Made by a program: the position numbers and the translations under genes
Notes under the pieces: model-generated
What the model saw: only the letters and a program-made list of their open reading frames with translations
Database searches by the model: none
What the model was told of the DNA's origin: nothing
In this document: piece by piece, positions 50,233-59,012 of the stretch
Numbering within the stretch: position 1 is the first letter of the stretch
Layout: each line of letters opens with the position of its first letter
From: Clostridiales bacterium
GTDB taxonomy: Bacteria; Bacillota; Clostridia; Oscillospirales; Oscillospiraceae
Length of the DNA: 64,000 nucleotides
Assembly (NCBI GenBank): GCA_004558115.1
Contig: SFDT01000002.1
Span: forward strand, 1 to 64,000
Direction: 5' to 3'

Positions 50233-50870
50233 TTGCCCACCTCCTTCTGCAGCCCGCGGGGCGTGACCTTCCTTTGCAGCAGGTCGATGACCGCTCCGAA
50301 CACGATGGCGAGGATGGCCGCCGGGATGGCGCCCAGGAGGATGAGGGTGTTATTGTTGGAGGCAACGCCCTGATACACGAAATCGCCCAGGCCCTTCAGA
50401 CCGATCATGGCGGCCAGCACCGCCCAGGAAACGGTATAAATGGCGGCCATGCGGAGCCCGGCGATGATGGTGGGCATGGCCAGGGGCAGCTCTACCTTTA
50501 AAAGGGCCTGGAAAGCGGACATGCCGCAGCCTTTGGCAGCTTCGATGTACCGCTGCTCCACTCCCAGGATGCCGGTGTAGGTGTTTTTCAGCACCGGGAA
50601 CATGGCGTATACGCTGAGGGCCGCGATCACCGTGGGATAGACGCCGCCCCACCAGATATACAGCACGCCGATGAACACCAGTCCGGGGATGGTCTGGAAC
50701 ACGGAGAGCACCGGCAGGATGAGGCCGGACCATTTGGGGACCCGGGAGAGGAGAATGCCCAGCACCAGGCCCAGGGCAAAGCCGATAGCCACCGATACCA
50801 GCACATAGAGGGTGTGGATGCCGATATCCTTGACCAGGGCGGCACCGTACATGTCAAACAGCGCCCTCAT
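50229..50870 (-). CDS. OpuC-type osmolyte transporter permease
   Basis: A 213-residue integral membrane subunit with about five to six helices and the coupling-loop signature YIEAAKGCGMSAFQALLKVE, which contacts the ATPase. ATG 50870 overlaps the stop of the ATPase gene (ATGA), and its own stop overlaps the start of the next gene, so the three transporter genes are translationally chained. It is homologous to OpuCB/OpuCD and to the permease half of the fusion encoded downstream. It would form a heterodimeric channel with that fusion protein. Confidence 0.9.
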   Translation of the reverse strand: MRALFDMYGAALVKDIGIHTLYVLVSVAIGFALGLVLGILLSRVPKWSGLILPVLSVFQTIPGLVFIGVLYIWWGGVYPTVIAALSVYAMFPVLKNTYTGILGVEQRYIEAAKGCGMSAFQALLKVELPLAMPTIIAGLRMAAIYTVSWAVLAAMIGLKGLGDFVYQGVASNNNTLILLGAIPAAILAIVFGAVIDLLQRKVTPRGLQKEVGK

Positions 50871-51979
50871 GACCCGGCCCCCCACAGGTTCTCCGCCACG
50901 GAGCGGGCCACGCTGGTCTTGGTGACGATGCCGGCGATGGTGTCATCCTCGTTCAGCACCACCACGTAAGGCGCGCTGGAATCCAGCAGGTAGTCAAAGC
51001 TCTCCTTGGCGTCATCTCCCACCCGGGCGGTGCGGGCGGTCTGGCGGACCAGGGGCTCAATGCTGTTGAGGCCCTGTCCCCAGTGGCGGATGTCACCGAT
51101 GGAAACGGTGCCGGCGTAGCGGCCGTCCTCGTCGGTGACCAGCAGGGAGTCCACGCTGCTGCGGGCCATGCGCTCGGCGCATTCCAGAACGCCCCGGTTT
51201 TTCTTGACAGTGACAATGTTGGTGCGCATGAAGTGCTCCACCGTGGAGGGAGCGGGGGCATCCGGCGCGTGCTTGCCCAGGAAATTCCGCACCAGGTCGT
51301 TGGCGGGATGCTCCAGCATCTCCTCGGGAGAGGCCATCTGCACGATCTCGCCGCCGGACATGAAAATGATGGTGTCCGCCAGCTTCAGCGCCTCGCCCAT
51401 GTCGTGGCTGACGAAAATGACGGTCTTGTTCAGCTTTTGCTGGATATTTTTCACTTCGTCCTGAAGGGTCTCCCGGGTCATGGGGTCCAGGGCGCTGAAG
51501 GGCTCATCCATCAGCACGATGGGCGGGGAGGCCGCCAGGGCCCGCAGCACGCCGATGCGCTGCTGCTGGCCGCCGGAGAGCTCAGAGGGATACTTGTCGG
51601 CGTAGGCCTCCATATGTACCATTTTCAAAAGGTCCTGCACGATCTCCTCGCACCGCTGCTTGTCATATTTCAGCAGCTTCGGCACCACGCAGATGTTCTG
51701 GGCCACGGTCATGTTGGGAAACAGGCCGATCTGCTGGATGACGTAGCCGATGTGCCGCCGCAGCTCCACCTTGTCCTGGGTTTGGATATCCTGGCCGTCG
51801 ATGGAGATGGTGCCGGAGTCGATGTCGATGAGGCGGTTGATGGTCTTTAAAGTCGTGGTCTTGCCGCAGCCGGAAGGACCGATGAGCACCACGAACTGCC
51901 CGTCGGGGATGGTGAAGCTCAGGTCCTTCAGAATGGGCGTTTTTCCGTAGCTTTTGGTGACGTGTTCAAACTGGATCAT
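50867..51979 (-). CDS. opuCA: OpuCA-like osmolyte transporter ATPase with CBS domains
   Basis: A 370-residue ABC ATPase. It has Walker A GPSGCGKTT near residue 34, the Q-loop VIQQIGLFPNMT, the signature LSGGQQQR and Walker B IVLMDEPFSALD. The last 115 residues form a tandem CBS pair (VEHFMRTNIVTVKKNRGV and the later SFDYLLDSSAPYVVVLNE). In OpuCA of Listeria and Staphylococcus these CBS domains bind cyclic di-AMP and switch uptake off. With the BusR-like regulator upstream, control at both levels is likely. AAAGGAG overlapping the regulator's stop serves as its ribosome-binding site. Confidence 0.92.
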   Translation of the reverse strand: MIQFEHVTKSYGKTPILKDLSFTIPDGQFVVLIGPSGCGKTTTLKTINRLIDIDSGTISIDGQDIQTQDKVELRRHIGYVIQQIGLFPNMTVAQNICVVPKLLKYDKQRCEEIVQDLLKMVHMEAYADKYPSELSGGQQQRIGVLRALAASPPIVLMDEPFSALDPMTRETLQDEVKNIQQKLNKTVIFVSHDMGEALKLADTIIFMSGGEIVQMASPEEMLEHPANDLVRNFLGKHAPDAPAPSTVEHFMRTNIVTVKKNRGVLECAERMARSSVDSLLVTDEDGRYAGTVSIGDIRHWGQGLNSIEPLVRQTARTARVGDDAKESFDYLLDSSAPYVVVLNEDDTIAGIVTKTSVARSVAENLWGAGS

Positions 51980-51983
51980 TTCT

Positions 51984-52613
51984 TCACTCCTTTGCGCTGA
52001 CCAGATGGTGGGCAGCCTCCGCCGCGGCGGGAGTGCCCACCAGAACGATGACGTCCCCGCCGTACAGCTCCGCGTACGGTCCCGGGGACAAAATGACGGT
52101 CTGGCCCCGGCGGATGGCCACGATGGTGCCGCCGGTGGACTGCCAGAATTTCAAGGCGCCGATGCTCTTGCCGGTGACGGGAGAATTTTGAGGTACCGGC
52201 ACCTCGTAGTTGGGAAGGGGCTCGCCTGCGGCGGCGAAGGTGTCCCGGCTCTTCACCAGGGCGGCGATGGTGTCCGCGATGCGGTGGTGGAGGTCGGTGG
52301 CCTCCTCCATCATGTCCTTCAGCTGCCGGCGCAGGACACGGACGTCGGCGCTCTCCTCAAAATTTGCGATGTAGCGGCGGGCGCTGTCAGCGGATAGGAC
52401 CACGGCGCCGCTCTGGGGCTTGATCTCCACTACCTTCATGTCCGCCAGCAGCCGCAGTGCCCGGCGGATGGTCTCCGGAGAGACATTGTATTCCGAGGCC
52501 ATAACGGAGCGGCCGTAAATGCGGCTGCCCTCCGGCAGCTCTCCCTTGGAAATGCGGGTGGCCAGATCCAGGGCGATTTGCAGGTATTGGGAGAGAACGA
52601 CGGACTGTTTCAT
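51984..52613 (-). CDS. BusR-like regulator: GntR helix-turn-helix fused to RCK_C domain
   Basis: A 209-residue regulator. Residues 1-75 form a GntR-type winged helix (SVMASEYNVSPETIRRALRLL). A helical linker (about 80-120) follows, then a TrkA-C/RCK_C domain (NYEVPVPQNSPVTGKSIGAL, GTIVAIRRG, GDVIVLVG). This is the architecture of BusR, which binds cyclic di-AMP through the RCK_C domain and represses the glycine-betaine transporter genes. Here it is the first gene of the OpuC operon, four bases from the ATPase gene. ATG 52613 is preferred over TTG 52616. Ligand by homology only. Confidence 0.87.
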   Translation of the reverse strand: MKQSVVLSQYLQIALDLATRISKGELPEGSRIYGRSVMASEYNVSPETIRRALRLLADMKVVEIKPQSGAVVLSADSARRYIANFEESADVRVLRRQLKDMMEEATDLHHRIADTIAALVKSRDTFAAAGEPLPNYEVPVPQNSPVTGKSIGALKFWQSTGGTIVAIRRGQTVILSPGPYAELYGGDVIVLVGTPAAAEAAHHLVSAKE

Positions 52614-52634
52614 CAAACATCTACCTTTCCAACC

Positions 52635-52679
52635 TATGGGTGTATGGGTCTATTATATACTGACAACTTGATAATGTAA
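52635..52679 (-). promoter_or_regulatory. Promoter and candidate operator of the BusR-like/OpuC operon
   Basis: On the minus strand TTACAT (52674-52679) and a perfect TATAAT (52652-52657) are 16 bases apart. Directly downstream lies a direct repeat CCCATA-CA-CCCATA (52635-52648), a likely site for the regulator encoded next. Confidence 0.6.
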
Positions 52680-52790
52680 ATTAAGATGGTAGTTAACTTT
52701 TTGTGAACAAATAAAAAAATAATAAAGAAATTTTGTATTTTCAGCCCTTTTCGCAAAAAATGATGCTGATTTTGCAAAATTTGCAAAAAA

Positions 52791-52814
52791 GAACGGACGC
52801 TTACGCGTCCGTTC
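52791..52814. repeat. Hairpin left of repeat copy 2
   Basis: GAACGGACGC (52791-52800) pairs perfectly with GCGTCCGTTC (52805-52814) around TTAC. The same stem appears again right of the repeat at 53017-53044. The stretch 52680-52790 between promoter and hairpin is AT-rich and has no gene. Confidence 0.75.
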
Positions 52815-52823
52815 GAGCTTGTT

Positions 52824-53022
52824 GAAAAAGAGTGAACTGCTGGAAAGCGGGAAGGAAGATAGTTACGAAAGAAACCCAGGAGGGGTGTCCCAAGGTGAAT
52901 TGCCGCGCAGCGGCAAGAGAAGGTGGCCTGGGCCATTCGTTTGAAATTTAAGTTTTTCAGAACTTTTTAAGTGCTGAAAAACTTGTTCCTGCTGTCAAAA
53001 AGATTTTTTCGACAGCAGGAAC
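52824..53022. repeat. Dispersed intergenic structured repeat, copy 2 (full form)
   Basis: This copy shares blocks 52824-52889 and 52936-52985 with 4088-4153 and 4155-4204 (four differences in 116 bases). It also has a 46-base domain (52890-52935) missing from copy 1. That domain folds: TTGCCGC (52900-52906) pairs with GCGGCAA (52910-52916), enclosed by CCCAGG (52875-52880) with CCTGGG (52927-52932). Next come the 11-bp inverted repeat (52950-52960 with 52974-52984) and a 12-bp stem GTTCCTGCTGTC/GACAGCAGGAAC (52985-52996 with 53011-53022). No protein is encoded. Orientation relative to copy 1 is the same. Confidence 0.75.
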
Positions 53023-53044
53023 GGACGCCTATGCGTCCGTTCCT
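53017..53044. terminator. Hairpin right of repeat copy 2, probable terminator
   Basis: AGGAACGGACGC (53017-53028) pairs perfectly with 53033-53044 around CTAT, just past the dihydropyrimidinase stop on the minus strand. Its stem repeats the hairpin at 52791-52814. The outermost bases overlap the end of the repeat's last stem. Confidence 0.65.
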
Positions 53045-53060
53045 GAAAAGGAAATCGACT

Positions 53061-54437
53061 TTACAGAGAGTTTTTGCCCCGGGCCATGTACTTTCCCTGA
53101 GGCGCCTGGTCCAGCACCTTGCCGTCCTCCACGGCCAGCCGGCCCCGCAGCCACACCTGGCGGATGCCGCCGGAGGTGACGAAGCCCTCGTAGGGGTTGT
53201 AGTCCACATTGGCCACGCAGTCATCGGCCCGGATCACATGGCTGGCCTTGGGGTCATACACCACGATGTCGGCGTCGCTGCCCCGGCGCAGGAGGCCTTT
53301 GCGGGGGTAGAGGCCGTACAGCCGGGCGGGATTCTCGCACAGCACACGGCACAGCTGGGCGGCGTTGAGCTTCCGCTTGGCCACACCGTAGGAGTACATG
53401 AGCTCTCCCCGGGTCTCCACACCGGGCAGTCCGCCGGGGATCTTCGTAAAGTCCTCCCGGCCCATGTCCTTTTGAGCCAGCGTGAAGGAACAGTGGTCCG
53501 TGGACACCGTCTGAATGTCGCCGTGGCGCAGGGCCTTCCACAAATATTCCTGCTCCGCCTTTTCCCGCAGGGGCGGCGCGCAGACATAGCGGGCGGCGGA
53601 GGAGTAGTCCTCGTTGAAATAGACGCTCTCGTCCAGCAGCAGGTACTGGGGGCAGGTCTCCACATAGACGATCTGGCCCCGCTTCCGGGCGTGCTCCACT
53701 TCCTTCAGCGCCTCGTGGTTGGTGAGGTGGACGATGACCACCGGGCAGTCCGCCGCCTGGGCGATGCGCAGCAGCCGGCTGACCGCTTCCGCCTCCAGAT
53801 AGGGAGGCCGGGTGACGGGATGGGAGCCGGGGCCCAGCTTGCCGCTGTTTTTCCGCTCGGCGATCATGCCGTCAATGACGCCGGCGTTCTCACAGTGGAC
53901 GCCGCAGATGCCGCCCAGCCGCCGCAGCTCCTTCAGCGCCCAGTACATATCCCGGTCGCCGATCATCATGGCGGGATAGGTCATATAGATTTTAAAAGAG
54001 GAGACGCCCTGGGCGAACATATCCGGCAGCTCCGCCCGGATGCCCTCATTCCAGTCGTCGATGGTCATGTGGAAGCCGTAGTCGCAGAAAGTCCGGCCAT
54101 CGGCTTTTTGGTGCCACAGCTCCAGGCCGTGGTGGAGGGTCTCGCCCTTGTTGGGGCAGGCGAAGTCGATGACGGTGGTGGTGCCGCCCCGCAGGGCCGC
54201 CCGGCTGCCGGTATAAAAATCGTCGGCGGTGGTGGTGCCGGCCACATCCAGGTCAAAGTGGGTGTGAGCGTCGATGAAGCCGGGGAACAGCAGGCAGCCG
54301 GATACGTCCTCCACCGTGTCGGCGGTATCGGTGAGGCCGCGGCCGACCCGGAGGATCTTCTCCCCGTCCATCAGCACATCAGCCCGCTTCACGCCGCTGC
54401 CGGAGACCACGGAGCCGCCTTTGAGCAGTGTTTTCAT
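53061..54437 (-). CDS. hydA: Dihydropyrimidinase / D-hydantoinase
   Basis: A 458-residue cyclic amidohydrolase. It opens dihydropyrimidine or hydantoin rings in the cytosol with two metal ions. Seen are the metal-binding DAHTHFDLD, the carboxylated-lysine block SSFKIYMTY, histidines in GVHCENAGV and IVHLTNHEA, and the aspartate in VSTDHCSFT. The region around GGSVVSGSGVKRADVLMDG is the N-terminal beta domain. Length is usual for the family. ATG 54437 has GAGGAG ten bases upstream. It is a single leftward gene; no pyrimidine reductase or ureidopropionase gene is adjacent in the window, so its pathway is unclear. Confidence 0.92.
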   Translation of the reverse strand: MKTLLKGGSVVSGSGVKRADVLMDGEKILRVGRGLTDTADTVEDVSGCLLFPGFIDAHTHFDLDVAGTTTADDFYTGSRAALRGGTTTVIDFACPNKGETLHHGLELWHQKADGRTFCDYGFHMTIDDWNEGIRAELPDMFAQGVSSFKIYMTYPAMMIGDRDMYWALKELRRLGGICGVHCENAGVIDGMIAERKNSGKLGPGSHPVTRPPYLEAEAVSRLLRIAQAADCPVVIVHLTNHEALKEVEHARKRGQIVYVETCPQYLLLDESVYFNEDYSSAARYVCAPPLREKAEQEYLWKALRHGDIQTVSTDHCSFTLAQKDMGREDFTKIPGGLPGVETRGELMYSYGVAKRKLNAAQLCRVLCENPARLYGLYPRKGLLRRGSDADIVVYDPKASHVIRADDCVANVDYNPYEGFVTSGGIRQVWLRGRLAVEDGKVLDQAPQGKYMARGKNSL

Positions 54438-54658
54438 AGAGCGATCACTCCTCTTTGTGATATCAACGCCAGTATAACACTGAAATACTGGGATTTCCAG
54501 TGGGGAACAAGAAAAAACCGGGCCATGGAAAAGCATACAAAAATGTGGGGCCTTTTTCTCAGTGTTCACAGAAATTATACCTACTTATTTCTTCAGAGTA
54601 TGCTATACTGTACCATAGAAGAGCGGTCCTGCTCTGCAATCACAAAGGAGGTAAACGA

Positions 54659-56839
54659 ATGAAGAAGAAAGTCCTGTCATTGGTCCTGGTTCTGGCCATG
54701 ATGTTCTCCCTGTGCATCACCGCCGGCGCCGAGGAACCCGCCGAGGACCTGAGCGGCTCCATCATCATCCTGCACACCAACGACGTGCACGGTGCCATCG
54801 ATGGCTATGCCAAAGCGGCAGCACTGAAGAAGACCTATGAGGACATGGGCGCCTACGTTCTGCTGATGGACGCCGGTGACTTCATCCAGGGCGATCCCAC
54901 TGTCAGCACCAGCGAGGGTGCCACGGCGGTGGAGCTGATGAACCTGGCCGGTTACGATGTGGCTGCCCCCGGCAACCACGAATTCGACTACGGCTATACC
55001 AACCTAAAGGCACTGGCCGGCGAGGCGGATTTCCCCATCGTGGCGGCCAACGTGCTCTACGGCGGCAAGGCCGCGTTTAATGACAACGTGACCTTCACCG
55101 CGCCTGACGGCACCAAGATCGGCGTTTTCGGCCTGGACACCCCTGAGACGGCCACCAAGGCCCACCCCGCCAAGATCAAGGGCGTTACCTTCCTGGCGGA
55201 CGATGAGCTGTTTGCCTGCGCCCAGGAGCAGGTGAATGAGCTGGAGGCCGAGGGCTGTGATATCATCGTGTGCCTGGGCCACCTGGGCATCGACGATGAG
55301 TCCACCGGCAACCGCTCCATGGACCTTCTGGAGGAAGTGGACGGCATCGACCTCTTCATCGACGGCCACTCCCACTCTGACCTGGATGATATCGCCGGCG
55401 CCGTGGGCGAGAGCTGCATGGTGAACGATACCATCCTGACCTCCACCGGCACCAAGTTTGAAAACATCGGCCTGGTGGTCATCTCTGACGGCGTCATGGA
55501 GGCCACCGCCATCCCCACCGCCGATATCACCGTGAAGCCCGACGGCACCGTGGCCGACCGGGCCGCCGCCATTCAGAAGGCGGTTGACGACGAGTACGGT
55601 GCCGTGTTTGCCAAGACCGAAGTGGAACTGAACGGCGTGAAGGCCGAGGTCCGCACCGGCGAGACCAACCTGGGCAACCTCATCACTGACGCCCTGGTCT
55701 GGGGCGCTGCCGAAGCCGGCACCAAGGTGGACGCGGCCGTGACCAACGGCGGCGGCATCCGCGCTTCCATTTCCAAGGGCGGCATCACCAAGAAGGACAT
55801 CAATACCGTTCTGCCCTTCGGCAACACCCTGAGCATCGTGAAGGTCACCGGCGCCGAGCTGCTGGAGGCTTTGGAGGCTTCCACCTACTGCACGCCTGAG
55901 ACCATCGGCGGTTTCCCCCATGTTTCCGGCATCGTGTTCACCGTGGACACCGGCAAGGTCTATGACCAGGGCGAGCAGTATCCCGGCTCCACCTACTACG
56001 GTCCCAAGAGCATCCAGCGGGTGAGCATCCAGTCCGTGGGCGGCAAGGCCTTTGACCCCAATGCCACCTACACCATCGCCACCAATGACTTCATGGCCGC
56101 CGGCGGCGACACCTACTATGCCTTCAAGACCGCCAGCGTCAACTATGACCTGGGTGTTCCCATGGACGAAGTGGTGATGGAATATGTCACCGAGGAGCTG
56201 GACGGCGTTGTCACCGCTGAAGATTACGGCGCTTCCGAGGGCCGCATCACCATCAAGAAGGGCCTGCCCTTCACGGACGTGGCTGCTGACGCCGCTTACT
56301 ATGACGATGTTCTGTACGTTTACGAGAACAACATTTTCAACGGCTTCACCAGCACCATTTTCGGGCCTGACTCCACCATGACCCGCGGCCAGATGGTCAC
56401 TGTCCTGTGGCGGATGAACGGCTCTCCCGAGCCGGAGAAGGACTGTCCCTTCACCGATGTGGCGGCCGCCTCTCCCTACCGCAAGGCCATCGCCTGGGCG
56501 GTGGAGAACGGCCTGAGCAACGGCTACACGGAGACCACCTTCGCTCCCGGCCAGGCTATTTCCCGCCAGCAGTTCCTGACCATTCTGTACCGCTACGCCC
56601 AGTTCAAGGAGTATGATGTCTCCGTGGGCGAGGACACCAATATCCTCTCCTACACGGATGTTGAGAGCGTCAGCACCTACGCGGTCCCCGCCATGCAGTG
56701 GGCCTGCGGCGCCGGTGTCGCCTACGGGATCGACGGCAAGCTCATGCCCACCTCTCCCGCGCCCCGCTACCAGGTGGCGGAGTTCCTGGCCAGCTTCTGC
56801 CAGAACGTGGTCCCCGCCGGGACCGGCAAGGCCGCCTGA
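54659..56839 (+). CDS. Cell-surface 5'-nucleotidase with three SLH repeats
   Basis: A 726-residue exported protein. The signal peptide spans about 1-24 (VLALVL-type core ending in ITAGAEE). The metallophosphatase domain has LHTNDVHGAIDG near residue 38, DAGDFIQGD, GNHEFDYG near 106, and DGHSHSD. The 5'-nucleotidase C-terminal domain (about 310-500) carries NGGGIRASI and TNDFMAAGGDTYY. Three S-layer homology repeats (about 540-726) such as FTDVAADAAYYDDVLYVYEN anchor it to wall polymers. It would release nucleosides and phosphate from nucleotides outside the cell. AAGGAGG precedes ATG 54659; a -10 TATACT lies about 50 bases upstream. Confidence 0.92.
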   Translation: MKKKVLSLVLVLAMMFSLCITAGAEEPAEDLSGSIIILHTNDVHGAIDGYAKAAALKKTYEDMGAYVLLMDAGDFIQGDPTVSTSEGATAVELMNLAGYDVAAPGNHEFDYGYTNLKALAGEADFPIVAANVLYGGKAAFNDNVTFTAPDGTKIGVFGLDTPETATKAHPAKIKGVTFLADDELFACAQEQVNELEAEGCDIIVCLGHLGIDDESTGNRSMDLLEEVDGIDLFIDGHSHSDLDDIAGAVGESCMVNDTILTSTGTKFENIGLVVISDGVMEATAIPTADITVKPDGTVADRAAAIQKAVDDEYGAVFAKTEVELNGVKAEVRTGETNLGNLITDALVWGAAEAGTKVDAAVTNGGGIRASISKGGITKKDINTVLPFGNTLSIVKVTGAELLEALEASTYCTPETIGGFPHVSGIVFTVDTGKVYDQGEQYPGSTYYGPKSIQRVSIQSVGGKAFDPNATYTIATNDFMAAGGDTYYAFKTASVNYDLGVPMDEVVMEYVTEELDGVVTAEDYGASEGRITIKKGLPFTDVAADAAYYDDVLYVYENNIFNGFTSTIFGPDSTMTRGQMVTVLWRMNGSPEPEKDCPFTDVAAASPYRKAIAWAVENGLSNGYTETTFAPGQAISRQQFLTILYRYAQFKEYDVSVGEDTNILSYTDVESVSTYAVPAMQWACGAGVAYGIDGKLMPTSPAPRYQVAEFLASFCQNVVPAGTGKAA

Positions 56840-56880
56840 GTTTTTAACGCGGCTTCCCAAAATCGGAATATAACAGAAAA

Positions 56881-56916
56881 GGAGGCCGGGAGCATTGCTC
56901 CTGGCCTCCTCTTTTG
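56881..56916. terminator. Terminator between the 5'-nucleotidase and proC genes
   Basis: AGGAGGCC-G-GGAGCA pairs with TGCTCC-T-GGCCTCCT (with one mismatch) and is followed by CTTTT. It can serve both convergent genes. Confidence 0.85.
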
Positions 56917-56922
56917 TGGGGT

Positions 56923-57720
56923 TTACATGCCCTTGCTCTTTTCCCAGGCGGCGATGACGGCGTTCATCACAGCGCCCCGGAAGCCAGCCTCCTCCAGCGC
57001 CCGGATGCCCTGGATGGTGGCGCCGCCGGGAGAGCAGACAGCGTCTTTCAGTTCTCCGGGGTGTTTGCCGGTCTCCAGCATCAGCTTGGCCGTGCCGATC
57101 ATCATCTGGGCGGCGCTCTCCAGCGCCAGGGCCCGGGACAGGCCGCAGGCTACGCCGCCGTCGGCCAGCGCCTCCAGAAACAGGTCCGCAAAGGCGGGGC
57201 CGCAGCCCGCCACAGCGCTGCCGGCGTCCATCAGGTGGTCCGCCAGCGGGGCAAGCCGGCCGGCCCCAGCCAGAGACTCCAGGAAGATCTTTTCCTCCTG
57301 CTTGGTGATATTTTCACTGCAATCATAAAATATCATGCCTTCCCCGATGGCGGAGGGAGTGTTGGGCATAATGCGGATGACGGGGTAGTCCTTGCCCGCC
57401 AGCTCACGGATACGGGGGATCGTCAGGCCTGCCGCCATAGACACCAGGATGAACCGGGTCTCCCGGCTTTCCAGGACGGGAGCGATGTCCGCCAGCATAT
57501 CCGCCATCATCTGGGGCTTGACCCCCAGAAAAATGAAGTCCGCGCTTTCCGCAATGGCGGCGTTGTCCGCCACCCGGCATCCCAGTTCCTCTGCCAGAGC
57601 CTTGGCTTTCTCCGGAGTGCGGTTGGCCAGGAACACCTGATCGCTGGGGATGCTCTTGCAAGCGGCCCGGGCCAGAGCGCCGCCCATATTGCCGCAGCCG
57701 ATAAAACCTAAAGTTGCCAT
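56923..57720 (-). CDS. proC: Pyrroline-5-carboxylate reductase
   Basis: A 265-residue NAD(P)H enzyme that makes the last step of proline synthesis. It begins with the Rossmann motif TLGFIGCGNMGGALARA and has FLGVKPQMMADML, IRIMPNTPSAIGEGM and the C-terminal substrate block SPGGATIQGIRALEEAGFRGAVM typical of ProC. Length is normal. It is the last gene of the leftward run proB-proA-membrane protein-ywqG-proC, with AAGGAA upstream of its ATG. Its presence in one operon with proB and proA gives the whole glutamate-to-proline route. Confidence 0.95.
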   Translation of the reverse strand: MATLGFIGCGNMGGALARAACKSIPSDQVFLANRTPEKAKALAEELGCRVADNAAIAESADFIFLGVKPQMMADMLADIAPVLESRETRFILVSMAAGLTIPRIRELAGKDYPVIRIMPNTPSAIGEGMIFYDCSENITKQEEKIFLESLAGAGRLAPLADHLMDAGSAVAGCGPAFADLFLEALADGGVACGLSRALALESAAQMMIGTAKLMLETGKHPGELKDAVCSPGGATIQGIRALEEAGFRGAVMNAVIAAWEKSKGM

Positions 57721-57748
57721 ACAGTATCACGTTCCTTTACTTGAAAAA

Positions 57749-58600
57749 TTAGCCGCACTGGAGAATGAGCCACACCCGGTCGAACCGCCGGGCAGCCAGG
57801 TCCTCCTTGCGGATGCAGAAATACACGCGGCCGCAGTCGCCGAACATCAGCTGGAAGCCGTCGCCATCCACCGTGTCCAGCTGGAACAGCAGCTGCCAGT
57901 TTTGGACGGCGTCCCGTTCCGCCCGAGCCTCCTCCGGGGACAGGTCCGGGCAGAGGCCGCCCAGGTAGTGCCCCCGGTCCGTCAGCTCGCACTCCCGAAA
58001 AAAGCTGCTTTGGATCACATCCGGCCAGCCCAGCAAGCAGGAGCGGTTGTCCGGGTCCTCAACGCCCAGCATGGTCCGTGCCTCCCAGTATGGCTCCCAG
58101 TCACCGCTTTGCTCCTCCCGGCCGGCATAAAAGTCTTCGGCACTGGGATAGGAGGCTTCCGCTGACAGCAAAACGCCCAGAGCGGGCAAACGGTATTCGG
58201 CGGGCAGCTCCTCCGGAAAAGCCGCCGGGGACAGCTCCGCCGTCTCCGGGAACCAGAACACCCGGGCGCAGCCCCGGTCCGCGGGATCATAGCCCCACCG
58301 CTGGGAGCCCAGCTCGTAGAAAAAGGACAGCACGCCCGTTTTGGGCAGCAGCCCATCCGTGTCATAAGGTGCCAACGCTGCACAGCAAACCTGGGCCAGG
58401 AACGCCAGGGGCCGGGGCTTTACGTCATCGTCATCGTAGGTGGCCGTTTCAAAGACCGGCCAGGTGAAATCCGCCGGCACATCCGGCACGCCGCCGAAGC
58501 GGCTGGCGCCCACACCGGTGTCCGGTTGGCCGCCGATGGTCAGGCGGATGCTGTTTCGCGCCATAGAGCAAAGGATGGTATGCATATCGGAGATGGTCAT
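57749..58600 (-). CDS. YwqG-like (DUF1963) protein
   Basis: A 283-residue protein of the YwqG/DUF1963 family. Family blocks include SRFGGVPDVPADFTWP near residue 33, PLAFLAQVCC, LLPKTGVLSFFYE, HYLGGLCPDLS with the aspartate-rich middle, and WQLLFQLDTVDGD near the end followed by DCGRVYFCIRKEDL. The family is widespread, has no agreed function and often sits in toxin-immunity or unrelated contexts. Here it lies inside the proline operon, two bases from the membrane-protein gene upstream and 28 from proC. AGGAGG precedes its ATG. Confidence 0.85.
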   Translation of the reverse strand: MTISDMHTILCSMARNSIRLTIGGQPDTGVGASRFGGVPDVPADFTWPVFETATYDDDDVKPRPLAFLAQVCCAALAPYDTDGLLPKTGVLSFFYELGSQRWGYDPADRGCARVFWFPETAELSPAAFPEELPAEYRLPALGVLLSAEASYPSAEDFYAGREEQSGDWEPYWEARTMLGVEDPDNRSCLLGWPDVIQSSFFRECELTDRGHYLGGLCPDLSPEEARAERDAVQNWQLLFQLDTVDGDGFQLMFGDCGRVYFCIRKEDLAARRFDRVWLILQCG

Positions 58601-58601
58601 A

Positions 58602-58985
58602 TCAGCCCTCCTGGTCAGTCTTTGGCGGCTGCTGGGCCTGCTCAGTCTTGGCTTTTTTCTCCTGAGCAGCCTTGGCCTTGGCGGCCAGCTTCGCGTTTTT
58701 TTCCGCCCGGAGCTTCCGGCGGCTGAGAGCGGCCACGCCCAGGCTGAACAGCGCCACCAGGATATAGATGCCGCAGGGGGCGTACAGCTGCGTCACTTCC
58801 TGTCCGGCGGCAGGATTGCCGTTGGCGCGCTGCATCAGGATGAAGAACACCATGGATGCCACGGCGGCCGCCGCCGTCAGCACACCCAGCAGCAGCTTGA
58901 TGTGCCCCGGCTTCCGGGTCAGCATAAGGAGAAGCAGCAGTACCGTGATGACGCTCAGTGCGATGGTCTCAAACAGCATTTCCAT
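58602..58985 (-). CDS. Small membrane protein of unknown function
   Basis: A 127-residue protein with three likely membrane helices (about 5-22, 29-51 and 70-88) and a long, charged C-terminal tail rich in Lys, Ala and Gln (KNAKLAAKAKAAQEKKAK). It is encoded between proA and ywqG in the proline operon, with AGGAGG eight bases before ATG 58985. I do not recognise a family. The tail might bind nucleic acid or a partner protein, but there is no evidence beyond its charge. Confidence 0.7.
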   Translation of the reverse strand: MEMLFETIALSVITVLLLLLMLTRKPGHIKLLLGVLTAAAAVASMVFFILMQRANGNPAAGQEVTQLYAPCGIYILVALFSLGVAALSRRKLRAEKNAKLAAKAKAAQEKKAKTEQAQQPPKTDQEG

Positions 58986-59012
58986 TTCCTTATCCTCCTT
59001 TGATGGTCGTGG

